Position numbers and translations under genes: made by a program
Source: Vreelandella lutescens
GTDB taxonomy: Bacteria > Pseudomonadota > Gammaproteobacteria > Pseudomonadales > Halomonadaceae
DNA length: 64,000 nt
Direction: 5' to 3'
Assembly: GCF_014640815.1 (NCBI RefSeq)
Contig: NZ_BMHM01000003.1
Location: 248,001-312,000 of the forward strand
The notes under the pieces: model-generated
What the model saw: only the letters and a program-made list of their open reading frames with translations
Database searches by the model: none
Told to the model about the DNA's origin: nothing
In this document: positions 25,163-33,666 of the stretch, piece by piece
Numbering within the stretch: the first letter of the stretch is position 1
Layout: each line of letters opens with the position of its first letter

Positions 25163-25540
25163 CTAACCTTGGGCCAACCACCAGCCTAGCGCTGCCATGG
25201 CGATGCCTAACAGCAGCGTCGCCCCCATATTGAGCGCTGCACGATACGCTTGGCCGCGCTGGAACAGCTCAAGAGTCTGCAAGCTAAACGATGACACCGT
25301 GGTATAGCCACCGAGCAGGCCCGCTATCGCAAATAGCCAAAACGGCTGTGCGTTAGGCACGCCGTAAACGCCTAGCAACCCTCCAGCAAGAAACGCACCG
25401 CTGGCATTCACAAGCAGCGTGCCCCACGGGAAGACTTTACCCAGTAAATGGGCCATGGCATTGGAGACGGCAAAGCGGGCCATACCGCCCAGTGCGCCGC
25501 CCAAGGCGACAAGTACGACGCTAGTGATCCCGTGTCCCAT
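25163..25540 (-). CDS. crcB: CrcB/FluC fluoride channel subunit (first of pair)
   Basis: Membrane protein of 125 residues with four helices: GGALGGMARFAVSN, PWGTLLVNASGAFLAGGLLG and GLLGGYTTVSSFSLQTLE. Compared with the downstream copy it has GGYTTVSSFS where the other has GGFTTFSLFS, so the two are distinct subunits, not a recent duplicate. GAGG lies six bases before ATG 25540. I looked for a fluoride riboswitch upstream (towards 25700) and could not recognise one. First gene of a three-gene minus-strand operon. Confidence 0.88.
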   Translation of the reverse strand: MGHGITSVVLVALGGALGGMARFAVSNAMAHLLGKVFPWGTLLVNASGAFLAGGLLGVYGVPNAQPFWLFAIAGLLGGYTTVSSFSLQTLELFQRGQAYRAALNMGATLLLGIAMAALGWWLAQG

Positions 25541-25728
25541 ATCACGCCTCGCTCTGTGTTGGTGAAAATCGCTAGGCGGCTAAGTGTAACACCGCAGCGG
25601 GAGGAGCCCAGAAGGTGGTAGGCGAGCAAAAAAGCAGACGCTAACGGTGTTGCTGATCAATCTCTTCGTGTACAAAAGAAGTCAGAATAATGATAACGAC
25701 TGATGCACCCGCTCAAGGAGAAGTCCGT

Positions 25729-26583
25729 ATGTCTGATTACGTATTAGCAGCCATTGATGGTTCTCACTACTCAGAAAGTGTGTGTGACTATGCGGTTTGG
25801 GCAGCCACGGCGCTCTCTGCTCCGCTGCGTTTTCTGCACACCGTCGATAATCACGCCCAGGTCGCAGAACCTGACCTCACAGGCCATCTTGGCCTAGGCA
25901 CCCGAGAGCACTTGTTGGAACAGCTTTCGGACATTGAAGAGCAGCGCGGAAAACTCGCCCGCGAGCAGGGGCGTTTAATGTTGGATGCCGCCAAAGCGCG
26001 AAGTGAGGCAGCCGGGTTTTCAGAGCCTCCCTGCATGCAGCGCAATGGCACTCTTGTGGATACCTTGGCCGAACACGAAAAAGAGATCCGCCTGTTGGTG
26101 GTAGGCAAGCGAGGAGAAACGGCCCATCAATCCAGCGGTCATTTAGGTTCCAACCTTGAGCGTGTGGTGCGCGAGCTGCACCGGCCTATCTTGATGGTGC
26201 CAAGAGCGTTCACTCCGCCTAAACGCATACTGATGGCGTTTGATGGTAGCAAAACAGCGCGCAAAGGCGTGGAAATGCTGGCGAAAAGCCCGCTGTTCGA
26301 GGGCGCTGAGTGTCACGTGGTGATTGTAGGCGCAGAAACCGCAGAGAACCGCTCGCAGTTACAGTGGGCCACCGAGACGCTAAAGGGCGCTGGTCACCAA
26401 GCTGAAGGCGCTATTCGTGCGGGGGAAGTAGAAGAAACCCTGCGTGCCTATAAACAAGAAAAGAATATTGACCTGTTAGTGATGGGGGCTTACGGCCACT
26501 CGCGCATTCGTCATTTGCTGGTGGGCAGCACCACCACGGCGATGCTGCGTAATGCCCATTTGCCAGTGTTGATTCTTAGGTGA
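25729..26583 (+). CDS. Tandem UspA-domain universal stress protein (copy 2)
   Basis: Protein of 284 residues closely related along its length to copy 1. It has the same two nucleotide loops, GKRGETAHQSSGHLGSN and GAYGHSRIRHLLVGST, and the shared segment FDGSKTARKGVEMLAKSPLF. AAGGAG lies nine bases before ATG 25729; the in-frame start at 25690 has no site. It stands alone, upstream of a convergent MFS gene that it overlaps by eight bases. The two usp copies are direct repeats on either side of the crcB/ACR3-like operon. Confidence 0.9.
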   Translation: MSDYVLAAIDGSHYSESVCDYAVWAATALSAPLRFLHTVDNHAQVAEPDLTGHLGLGTREHLLEQLSDIEEQRGKLAREQGRLMLDAAKARSEAAGFSEPPCMQRNGTLVDTLAEHEKEIRLLVVGKRGETAHQSSGHLGSNLERVVRELHRPILMVPRAFTPPKRILMAFDGSKTARKGVEMLAKSPLFEGAECHVVIVGAETAENRSQLQWATETLKGAGHQAEGAIRAGEVEETLRAYKQEKNIDLLVMGAYGHSRIRHLLVGSTTTAMLRNAHLPVLILR

Positions 26584-27772
26584 CGTCCGGTGCGTGATTG
26601 GCCTCGCTCAATACGCCTTGGGCGAGTAGCCAACCCATCACAATAAAGGCCAGCATGGCGAGCAACAGGGAATGAAACGGCACGCCAGCACTGATGGCAG
26701 TGCCGAGTACGGCAGGGGCGATGCCGGTGGAAAACACCATCGCAGCGCTAAGTGAAGAGCGTACACGACCAAAGTGCTCAGTTCCCCAAAGCTTGATCAT
26801 TAACCCAGAAGCAATCAGCTCTTGTGCGCCCATGGCTAAACCGCCGCCGACCATTAAAGCCCATACGCTCACATGGCCACCTACCGTCACGGCCATCACC
26901 ATTGCCAGCACGTAGGGCAGTAGATACACCCGGGCGAGTGCCACCGGCCCTAGTTTATCGACCCATCGACCGCCTAGCAGTGCACCGGGTAATTTCGCTA
27001 GTCCCATGCCGGTAAGTGCCAAGGCGTAGACAGTGAGCGTGCTATCGAGCGATGCAGTAAGCTGGGTTTGGTAAATAAAGAGGCCCGTCATGGTGATCGG
27101 TAATGCCATTAATAACGGCAGTAAGCGCCAAAAGCGCGGGTCGTGAAACGGGCGTGGCCCTTGGGGTGTTTTGGGCGTGGGTTTACTGCCGGGTGCCTTG
27201 GGCCAAGGAGCCATCATCAGTAGTAATAGCCAAAGGCACGCTAGGATGCCGCTCAGTGACCACCAGACAATGCTCCAGCTTGTCCACACCAGAGCCGCAG
27301 CTACGAGAGGGGGAAGTAAAGCCTCCCCTAGCGGAATACCAAGATTAGCAAGCCCAATGGCGCGGCCACGCAGCGTGGTGAACTCTCTGGCGGCTAGGGT
27401 ATTGCCCAGGTGGGTTAGCATCCCTTGGCCGCATAGCCGCACGATGCCCAGGCCTACGATGCCCAGCCACCACCAGGGTGAGAGCGTCAGCAAGACAATG
27501 CCTGTCAATAACAGGCTTAATACGATGATCGCAAAGCGACGAGGGTTGACCCAGTCAATGGAAGGGCCAAAGCGCAGCATGCAGAAACCAGCGATCAATG
27601 TGACTACTGCATAAGCGGTGCCAAACTGCCCGGCACTCAGGCCTAGATGGGCCGATAGCGGCGCTTGAAACAAGCCAATGAAGTAGCTTTGCCCAAGGCT
27701 GGAGCTGAACATGGCTAAAAAAGCGATTCCAAGCACGCTACGGTGCTCGCGCAATAGAGTCCGGTAGCCCAT
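26576..27772 (-). CDS. Major facilitator superfamily transporter
   Basis: Membrane transporter of 398 residues with about twelve hydrophobic helices. Supporting segments are FSSSLGQSYFIGLFQAPLSAHLGL at the first helix, RFGPSIDWVNPRRF (loop 2-3, motif A-like), RGRAIGLANLGIPLGE and GALLGGRWVDKLGP (the equivalent loop in the second half). The N-terminus resembles monocarboxylate- or nitrate-type members, but substrate cannot be assigned. Its 3' end overlaps that of uspA copy 2 by eight bases, with no terminator visible. Confidence 0.85.
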   Translation of the reverse strand: MGYRTLLREHRSVLGIAFLAMFSSSLGQSYFIGLFQAPLSAHLGLSAGQFGTAYAVVTLIAGFCMLRFGPSIDWVNPRRFAIIVLSLLLTGIVLLTLSPWWWLGIVGLGIVRLCGQGMLTHLGNTLAAREFTTLRGRAIGLANLGIPLGEALLPPLVAAALVWTSWSIVWWSLSGILACLWLLLLMMAPWPKAPGSKPTPKTPQGPRPFHDPRFWRLLPLLMALPITMTGLFIYQTQLTASLDSTLTVYALALTGMGLAKLPGALLGGRWVDKLGPVALARVYLLPYVLAMVMAVTVGGHVSVWALMVGGGLAMGAQELIASGLMIKLWGTEHFGRVRSSLSAAMVFSTGIAPAVLGTAISAGVPFHSLLLAMLAFIVMGWLLAQGVLSEANHAPDVT

Positions 27773-27838
27773 GGCGCAGCATTCCTTCGCAAATATTTGG
27801 TTAATTTGCTAAGTATTGTAGGGTATCAGGAGGATAAG

Positions 27839-28180
27839 ATGAATCATCCCGAGATTGACATCCCAGCGGTTAAGCAAACGCTGTATGACATGCAGGTAAG
27901 GCTGAAAGAAGAGAGCGAGAGCAGTGCTGAATCCAGGGAGACGGTGGTGCTTGACCAAACCTCAGTCGGCCGCCTTTCCCGTATGGACGCGCTTCAGGGG
28001 CAAGCAATGGCCAAAGCAGAAGAGCAACGCCGCCAAATGGCTCTTAGGCGTATCAGCGGCGCGCTACAGCGTATTGAGCATCAGAACTTCGGTGAGTGCA
28101 TCGAGTGCGGCGAGTGGATTGGTGCCAAACGCCTAACATGGGACCCGCTAGTGCTCAAATGCATTGAGTGTGCAGAGTGA
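27839..28180 (+). CDS. DksA/TraR-type zinc-finger protein
   Basis: Protein of 113 residues. An N-terminal coiled coil contains LDQTSVGRLSRMDALQGQAMAK, typical of short TraR/DksA-like proteins. The C-terminal zinc finger has CIEC and CIEC separated by 17 residues (CIECGEW...LKCIECAE). DksA-like proteins insert into the RNA polymerase secondary channel and modulate the stringent response. It lacks the full DksA coiled-coil length, so it is a paralogue, not DksA itself. AGGAGG precedes ATG 27839. The gene ends directly against the convergent leuA stop. Confidence 0.85.
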   Translation: MNHPEIDIPAVKQTLYDMQVRLKEESESSAESRETVVLDQTSVGRLSRMDALQGQAMAKAEEQRRQMALRRISGALQRIEHQNFGECIECGEWIGAKRLTWDPLVLKCIECAE

Positions 28181-29866
28181 TTATGTGTCTACAGCACTCA
28201 CCTCACTGGGGCTGGCGAGCGCTGGCTGAACGGCATTAATCCCTGAGAGTACCGCTTTAAGCGACGCGCTCACCGTGTCGCTATCTTCCGCCACGGCACA
28301 CACCCGCTGGCCATCAATGTTGAGCTGCACAAACGCAATGGCATTGGCTTCACTGTCGCCGCCCAGCGAGTGCTCGCTGTAATCCAGAATGGCCACGTGG
28401 GTGCCAGTATGCTTCTTCCAGGCGTCGGTGAACGACGACATGGCACCATTGCCCGTGCCGGATAAACGCAGCGTTTCTGCGCCTTGCCACAGGGTCATAT
28501 CGATCCCTTCTTGCTGCCCTTTTGAAAGCCGGTAATCGGCCAGCGCTAGCGGGGCATCATGGGAGAAATGGTCAAACATCACTTGGCGAATCATTTCGCT
28601 GGAAAGTTCGCTGTTACGACGCTCGCTCTCCTGCTGCACGTAGGGGGCGAGTGCCAGCATCATCCAGCGTGGCAGGTTAATGCCGTAGTCGCGCTCTAGC
28701 AGGAAGGCCATGCCACCTTTGCCCGACTGGCTGTTCACCCGAATGACCGCTTGATAGTCCCGGCCAATATCGTGGGGGTCGATGGGCAGATAGGCCACTT
28801 GCCAGGGTTCGTCCGGCGTTTGGTGTTTGAGCGATTTGCGAATCGCATCCTGGTGACTGCCGGAAAAGGCGGTGTAGACCATTTCGCCCACCCAAGGGTG
28901 GCGGGGATGAATGGCAATGCCGGTACACTCATGCACCACGTGAATGATCTCATCCGGGTGGGAAAGATCCAGCTGTGGGTCAATGCCTTGGCTATAAAGG
29001 TTCATGGCCAGGGTGACAATATCCATATTGCCGGTGCGTTCACCGTTGCCAAGCAGCGTCCCTTCTACCCGGTCGGCACCCGCTAACAGCGCAAGCTCAG
29101 CCGAGGCCACGGCACCGCCACGATCATTATGGGTGTGAACAGAAATAATCACGCTGTCGCGGCGGCTAATGTGCTGGCAGAAGTACTCAATTTGGTCAGC
29201 GTGGTGGTGTGGCCCAGCCACTTCCACGGTGGTAGGCAGGTTAAGAATGCACTTGTTATCAGGCGTGGGTTGCCAGATATCCATCACTGCTTCGCAAATG
29301 GCCAGCGAAAAGTCGATCTCCGTGCTGGAGAAGCTCTCCGGCGAATACTGGAAGCGCCAATCGACATCCGGATATTGCGCAGCGTAGGTCTTGACCCAGG
29401 TCGCCCCTTGCACGGCAATATCGGTAATCCCGTCGCGGTCCATCTCGAATACTCGCTCCCGCTGTATGGTCGAGGTGGAGTTGTACAGGTGAATAATGGC
29501 GCGTTTGACGCCTACCAGTGAGGCAAACGTTTTCTCGATCAGGTGCTCGCGGCACTGCACGAGCACGGCAATAGTCACGTCGTCAGGAATTTGGTCCTCT
29601 TCGATCAGCCAGCGTACGAAGTCGTAATCCGGCTGGCTAGCAGAGGGAAAACCCACCATGACTTCCTTGATGCCGACCTTGATGATCTGGTGCCAAAAGC
29701 GCTGCTTTTGCGCCACCGTCATTGGCTCTAGCAGGGCCTGGTTGCCATCGCGTAGGTCTTCGCTAACCCAAATAGGTGCTTGAGTAAGCTCCCGGTCCGG
29801 CCACTGGCGATTGAACGCGGGCACACGTGGGGCTGGACGATATTTGCGATGATCAAAAGCAGGCAT
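28181..29866 (-). CDS. leuA: 2-isopropylmalate synthase
   Basis: Enzyme of 561 residues for the first committed step of leucine synthesis, condensing acetyl-CoA with 2-oxoisovalerate. The TIM-barrel motifs SEDLRDGNQAL (metal aspartate and arginine) and SVHTHNDRGGAV (metal histidines) are present. A linker and the leucine-binding regulatory domain follow (about 430-550, including SSFTDAWKKHTGTHVAILDY). This is the long leuA form typical of Pseudomonas and Actinobacteria. AGGA lies eight bases before ATG 29866. A divergent Lrp/AsnC gene is next door. Its leader contains a leucine-codon-rich reading frame (see findings). Confidence 0.95.
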   Translation of the reverse strand: MPAFDHRKYRPAPRVPAFNRQWPDRELTQAPIWVSEDLRDGNQALLEPMTVAQKQRFWHQIIKVGIKEVMVGFPSASQPDYDFVRWLIEEDQIPDDVTIAVLVQCREHLIEKTFASLVGVKRAIIHLYNSTSTIQRERVFEMDRDGITDIAVQGATWVKTYAAQYPDVDWRFQYSPESFSSTEIDFSLAICEAVMDIWQPTPDNKCILNLPTTVEVAGPHHHADQIEYFCQHISRRDSVIISVHTHNDRGGAVASAELALLAGADRVEGTLLGNGERTGNMDIVTLAMNLYSQGIDPQLDLSHPDEIIHVVHECTGIAIHPRHPWVGEMVYTAFSGSHQDAIRKSLKHQTPDEPWQVAYLPIDPHDIGRDYQAVIRVNSQSGKGGMAFLLERDYGINLPRWMMLALAPYVQQESERRNSELSSEMIRQVMFDHFSHDAPLALADYRLSKGQQEGIDMTLWQGAETLRLSGTGNGAMSSFTDAWKKHTGTHVAILDYSEHSLGGDSEANAIAFVQLNIDGQRVCAVAEDSDTVSASLKAVLSGINAVQPALASPSEVSAVDT

Positions 29867-30115
29867 GGTGAATTTCCTGAAAACGTTAAGTTGTTTAGGG
29901 CGGCCGCTTGTGGCGCAAGCCGCTTGAGCGTGCTCTTCCGGGGTAGGAGGAGCGTTAGAGGGACGCCTGGGTAAGGCGTCAATCGAGGGCTGCTTGTGAC
30001 AGTAAAGACAGTCTACGCAAAGTGCCGCGAAAGGTTATTGCGAAAATGTGGCTTTATCGGAAATAAGTGGCAGAATATATCAATAAATAATTTTATATTG
30101 GTAGGAGCTGCTGAG

Positions 30116-30592
30116 ATGGCGACAACACCCTTAACGCTGGATCGTTTTGACCGCCGTATCCTGGACGTACTGCAGCAAGAAGGGCGTATCAGCAATCAGG
30201 AGCTCGCCGAGCGCATCGGGCTATCGCCATCGCCGTGTTTAAGGCGAGTGAGGGCGCTAGAGGAGCATGGCTTGATTACCCAGTATCGGGCGGTGGTCGA
30301 TGCGCGGCCGCTGGGCTACCAGCTGATGGCGCTGCTGCATATCTCGATGGACCAGCACACCCCCGAACGCTTTGATAACTTTGAGCGTCACATTCGCACT
30401 ATTCCCAACGTGGTGGAGTGCTTGATCATTACCGGGCAAGCCGCCGATTTTCAGCTCAAAATTCTGGTGAAAGACATGGATGATTACCAGCACCTGCTGC
30501 TGCATGTGATCAACCGCATCGAAGGGGTCACTGGAGCCCATACGAGCTTCGTATTGCGCCGCGTGTTTGAGCACCGCCCTGTGCCTACCTAA
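30116..30592 (+). CDS. Lrp/AsnC family transcriptional regulator
   Basis: Regulator of 158 residues with an N-terminal winged helix (DRFDRRILDVLQQEGRISNQELAERIGLSPSPCLRRVRAL) and a C-terminal RAM/AsnC effector domain (about 75-150, YQLMALLHISMDQHTPE to TGQAADFQLKILVKDMDDY). Such proteins sense amino acids. The divergent placement against leuA suggests a role at the leuA promoter, but this is inference. ATG 30116 has AGGAG eight bases ahead; the longer frame from 29996 has no site. Confidence 0.88.
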   Translation: MATTPLTLDRFDRRILDVLQQEGRISNQELAERIGLSPSPCLRRVRALEEHGLITQYRAVVDARPLGYQLMALLHISMDQHTPERFDNFERHIRTIPNVVECLIITGQAADFQLKILVKDMDDYQHLLLHVINRIEGVTGAHTSFVLRRVFEHRPVPT

Positions 30593-30673
30593 TGCTGACT
30601 GGCGAACGAAGCATAGGCAGTGACTTGGTGGCGGTTTACACTGGCTTTTTATATCTAACTAGGAGATTGATCT

Positions 30674-31033
30674 ATGAGTATTCAGCGTCATGATACAAAA
30701 GCCCGCATGAGTCGCGCTGTGATTCATCAGGGCGTTGCCTATCTGTGTGGTCAGGTGGCGGGCCCTGAGGCGCGCCACGGCGATATCAAAGCGCAAACTG
30801 AGAGCATGCTGGCACGGGTAGATGCGCTGCTAAAAGAGATCGGTTCCAGCCGTGAACAACTATTAAGCGCCACCATCTACTTGAAAGATGGCAGCGATTT
30901 CGCGGCGATGAACGAGGTATGGGATGCCTGGGTGCCGGAAGGCTACGCACCGGCACGCACCTGTGTATGTGCGCCGATGCCGGCTGACGAGTTAAAAGTA
31001 GAAATTACGGTTACCACCGCGGTGGATGCGTAA
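30674..31033 (+). CDS. RidA/YjgF family protein
   Basis: Protein of 119 residues with the chorismate-mutase-like RidA fold. Key segments are [41 protein letters not shown], the arginine in [12 protein letters not shown] and [13 protein letters not shown]. Family members deaminate reactive enamine/imine intermediates released by PLP enzymes; the active-site arginine (Arg in PART) is retained. AGGAG lies before ATG 30674. It follows the Lrp-type gene and converges on hexR with a 12-base gap. Confidence 0.88.
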   Translation: MSIQRHDTKARMSRAVIHQGVAYLCGQVAGPEARHGDIKAQTESMLARVDALLKEIGSSREQLLSATIYLKDGSDFAAMNEVWDAWVPEGYAPARTCVCAPMPADELKVEITVTTAVDA

Positions 31034-31045
31034 TCGCAACCGTGC

Positions 31046-31909
31046 TTATTTAGCGGGTTTTTCCGCTGGAAAGCGGGTATCGCGTAGGCTGTCTTTGATT
31101 TTCTTCAGGTGCGGCAGAAAGTCTTCGCCGCGCCTAAGCGTTACGCCGGTAGCGAGCGCATCAATCAAAGTGAGCTGAATCACTCGGGACGTCATCGGCA
31201 TGTAGTGGTCGGTGTCTTCTGGTGTGGCGACTTCCAGCGTGGCGGTACACTCTCGCGAAAGCGGAGAGTGAGGGGCAGTAATGCCCAGTACCACCGCCCC
31301 TGCTTCCCTGGCTACTTTGGCAATATCGACCAGTTCCCGGGTGCGGCCTGTGTAGGAAATAATCACCACCACATCGCCGGTGTGGCAGGCGGCGGCCACC
31401 ATGCGCTGCATCAGCACGTCCACATACGCCATGACCGGCAGGTTAAAGCGGAAAAACTTATGCTGCGCATCTTGCGCTACAGCGCCTGACGCGCCTAGCC
31501 CGAAAAAGTGAATCTGCTTGGCTTGCGTCAGGTAATCAACCATTCGCTCAACGGCGGCCATGTCTACTTCTCGCTGCGCTTCATCCAGCGCGGCAATGGT
31601 CGCCCCAAAGATTTTATGGGTGTACTGGGTGGCGGTATCGCCTGGCTCAACGGCCCGGGTGACATAGGGCGTGCCGCCTGCCAGGCTTTGGGCCAGTTTG
31701 ATTTTGAAGTCAGGGTAGCCTTTCGCGCCGAAGTTACGGCAGAACCGATTAACGGTAGGTTCGCTGACGCTCGCGGCTTGGGCTAGGCTTGCGATGCTCA
31801 GGCTGGTGGCCGCTGCGGGGTCTTCCAAGATGACGTTTGCGACTTTACGCTCAGAGCGATTCAACTCTTCCAAGCGTTCCCGTAAGCGGTCTAGCAGGTC
31901 ATGCGCCAT
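31046..31909 (-). CDS. hexR: HexR-type RpiR family transcriptional regulator
   Basis: Regulator of 287 residues. An N-terminal HTH_6 domain (about 1-78) contains [16 protein letters not shown] and [23 protein letters not shown]-terminal SIS domain (about 125-265) with [20 protein letters not shown] and [19 protein letters not shown] should bind a sugar phosphate, in HexR 2-keto-3-deoxy-6-phosphogluconate. HexR controls Entner-Doudoroff and related genes. No zwf/edd genes are in view. The start ATG 31909 shares one base with the stop of the REC-GGDEF-EAL gene (TAATG), so it is the last gene of the sensory operon. Confidence 0.85.
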   Translation of the reverse strand: MAHDLLDRLRERLEELNRSERKVANVILEDPAAATSLSIASLAQAASVSEPTVNRFCRNFGAKGYPDFKIKLAQSLAGGTPYVTRAVEPGDTATQYTHKIFGATIAALDEAQREVDMAAVERMVDYLTQAKQIHFFGLGASGAVAQDAQHKFFRFNLPVMAYVDVLMQRMVAAACHTGDVVVIISYTGRTRELVDIAKVAREAGAVVLGITAPHSPLSRECTATLEVATPEDTDHYMPMTSRVIQLTLIDALATGVTLRRGEDFLPHLKKIKDSLRDTRFPAEKPAK

Positions 31910-33666
31910 TAACTGACTCCGTGGCAAGCGTTAGGTGTGTGAGGTGTCCAGTCCGTGCACCAGCGATAAAACTCGTCGGCAGGCAGCGGACGAGCATAGT
32001 AATACCCTTGTGCGGCTTCGCAACCAATTGAACGTAAGTAGTCGGCCTGTGCGGCGGTTTCAATCCCTTCTGCCACCACATCGCAGCCCACCGCATGGGC
32101 TAATTGGGTAATGGTGAGCGCTAAGTGGCGGTCCACCGCGTCTTTTTCCAGATCCATCACAAAGGCGCGGTCAATTTTGAGCGTCGAAAAAGGCAGTGTT
32201 TTAACGTAGGCCAGTGACGAGTGCCCGGTGCCAAAGTCATCAATGGCCACGGCAATGTTCACCTCGGCCAGTTGCGCCAACTGAATACGCGCATTGTGCA
32301 TATCGCTCAGCAGCCCCGACTCAGTGACTTCCAGTGCAAAAAAACGCTCTGGAATGCCATGTTTTGCCAGGCGTGCTAATAAATTTTCTGCAAAGTCCTT
32401 TCGCGCTAGCTGACGTGCGGCGACGTTCACCGCGATATGGAAATCATCGTCCAGTAGCCCCTGTTTTCGCCAGGAGGCAATATAGCGCATGGCTTCTTCT
32501 AATACCCACTCACCAATCGAGAGGATATCACCACTGGCCTCTGCCAGAGGAATGAAATCACCTGGTGAGACGTGGCCGAGCTCTGGGTGGTGCCAGCGCA
32601 ATAGCGCTTCCGCGCCAATCACTCGCTGGGTGGCGAGCGACAGCTTGGGTTGAAATGCCAACGACATTTCCCCGCGTTGGGTTGCGCCGCGCACCGCCTG
32701 CTGAAGGTGCAGCCGATGGCGCTGTTGGTTTTCCAGAGTTTCATTATAGCTTTGCAGCCGCAGCGAGCCGCTTTGTGGAAGCGCCAACGCGGCCATGTGT
32801 ACCAGCCGTTCGGTATTAAAATTCCCCTGAGACCAACTAATACCAATCCGCGCGTTCAGCGGAAGCAAAAGATCGCCCAGCGCTTGGTCGTGCTCAAAAC
32901 AGCTGAGCAGGCGTGCCGCTAACTGGCGCAGCTCGCTAAGCTCCGCTGTTTGGGTGATCACCAGAAGCTCACTGCCCCCCCAAAGTCCGAGGGTGCTGCC
33001 CGCCTCCAACTGGGCGTTGAGCCGGTGGCTGATGTGCACCATCAGTTGGTCGGCAATACCGTAGCCGTGCAAGCGCACGACATCGTCTAGGTGGTCCAGC
33101 GCAATAAACAAAAGCCCCGTTGGGCGGCCCTGCTGAGCCGCCTCTGCGAGATGCTGGGTCAGCGCTCGGCGATTGGGAAGCTGCGTAATGGGGTCGGTCC
33201 GCGACTGATGGTCTAACTCTTCGGTACGCTTGGCGACCATTTGCTCCAGGGTTTCGGCTTGCTTGTCGCGCACCTGATAGCGATGCTCAACACTGAGGGT
33301 ATTGCGAATGCGTTGCAGCACTTCATCGTGTTTAAAAGGCTTGGTCAAAAAATCCCGCACGCCCAGGCTCAGAGCCTGGTGGCGGGTTTCGTCATCGATT
33401 TGTGCCGTGAGTACGATAATCGGTGGGGTTTGTTCGGCAAATGCGCCCTGCAGCTGCTCTATCACGCCGTAGCCGTCTAAGTAGGGCATACGGATATCGA
33501 GCAAAATCAAGTCTGGTAAAGCTTGCTGGCAGTGGGGCAGCACCTGACGGGGGTCGCTGAGCCCATGCACATTGTCAAAACCATGATCGTCTAGAAGATC
33601 AAGCAGTAGCTCGACGTTGATGCTGTTGTCATCCACAACGAGCAGGTGTTTGGTCATAAACGTCAT
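31909..33666 (-). CDS. Response regulator with degenerate GGDEF and EAL phosphodiesterase
   Basis: Protein of 585 residues. The receiver domain (about 5-120) has the phosphoacceptor Asp57 in [14 protein letters not shown] and the lysine in [17 protein letters not shown] domain follows (about 155-315) but its signature reads GGSEL, so cyclase activity is unlikely. The EAL domain (about 330-575) keeps [43 protein letters not shown] and [11 protein letters not shown], so it should hydrolyse cyclic-di-GMP. It overlaps the histidine kinase gene by four bases (ATGA), so the kinase is its probable partner. ATG 33657 is an alternative start. Confidence 0.92.
   Translation of the reverse strand: MTFMTKHLLVVDDNSINVELLLDLLDDHGFDNVHGLSDPRQVLPHCQQALPDLILLDIRMPYLDGYGVIEQLQGAFAEQTPPIIVLTAQIDDETRHQALSLGVRDFLTKPFKHDEVLQRIRNTLSVEHRYQVRDKQAETLEQMVAKRTEELDHQSRTDPITQLPNRRALTQHLAEAAQQGRPTGLLFIALDHLDDVVRLHGYGIADQLMVHISHRLNAQLEAGSTLGLWGGSELLVITQTAELSELRQLAARLLSCFEHDQALGDLLLPLNARIGISWSQGNFNTERLVHMAALALPQSGSLRLQSYNETLENQQRHRLHLQQAVRGATQRGEMSLAFQPKLSLATQRVIGAEALLRWHHPELGHVSPGDFIPLAEASGDILSIGEWVLEEAMRYIASWRKQGLLDDDFHIAVNVAARQLARKDFAENLLARLAKHGIPERFFALEVTESGLLSDMHNARIQLAQLAEVNIAVAIDDFGTGHSSLAYVKTLPFSTLKIDRAFVMDLEKDAVDRHLALTITQLAHAVGCDVVAEGIETAAQADYLRSIGCEAAQGYYYARPLPADEFYRWCTDWTPHTPNACHGVS

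Noticed and set aside
25541..25728. Possible fluoride riboswitch upstream of the crcB pair
   Set aside because: The short gap shows a few G/C-rich stretches but not the conserved pseudoknot pattern of the crcB motif on the minus strand.
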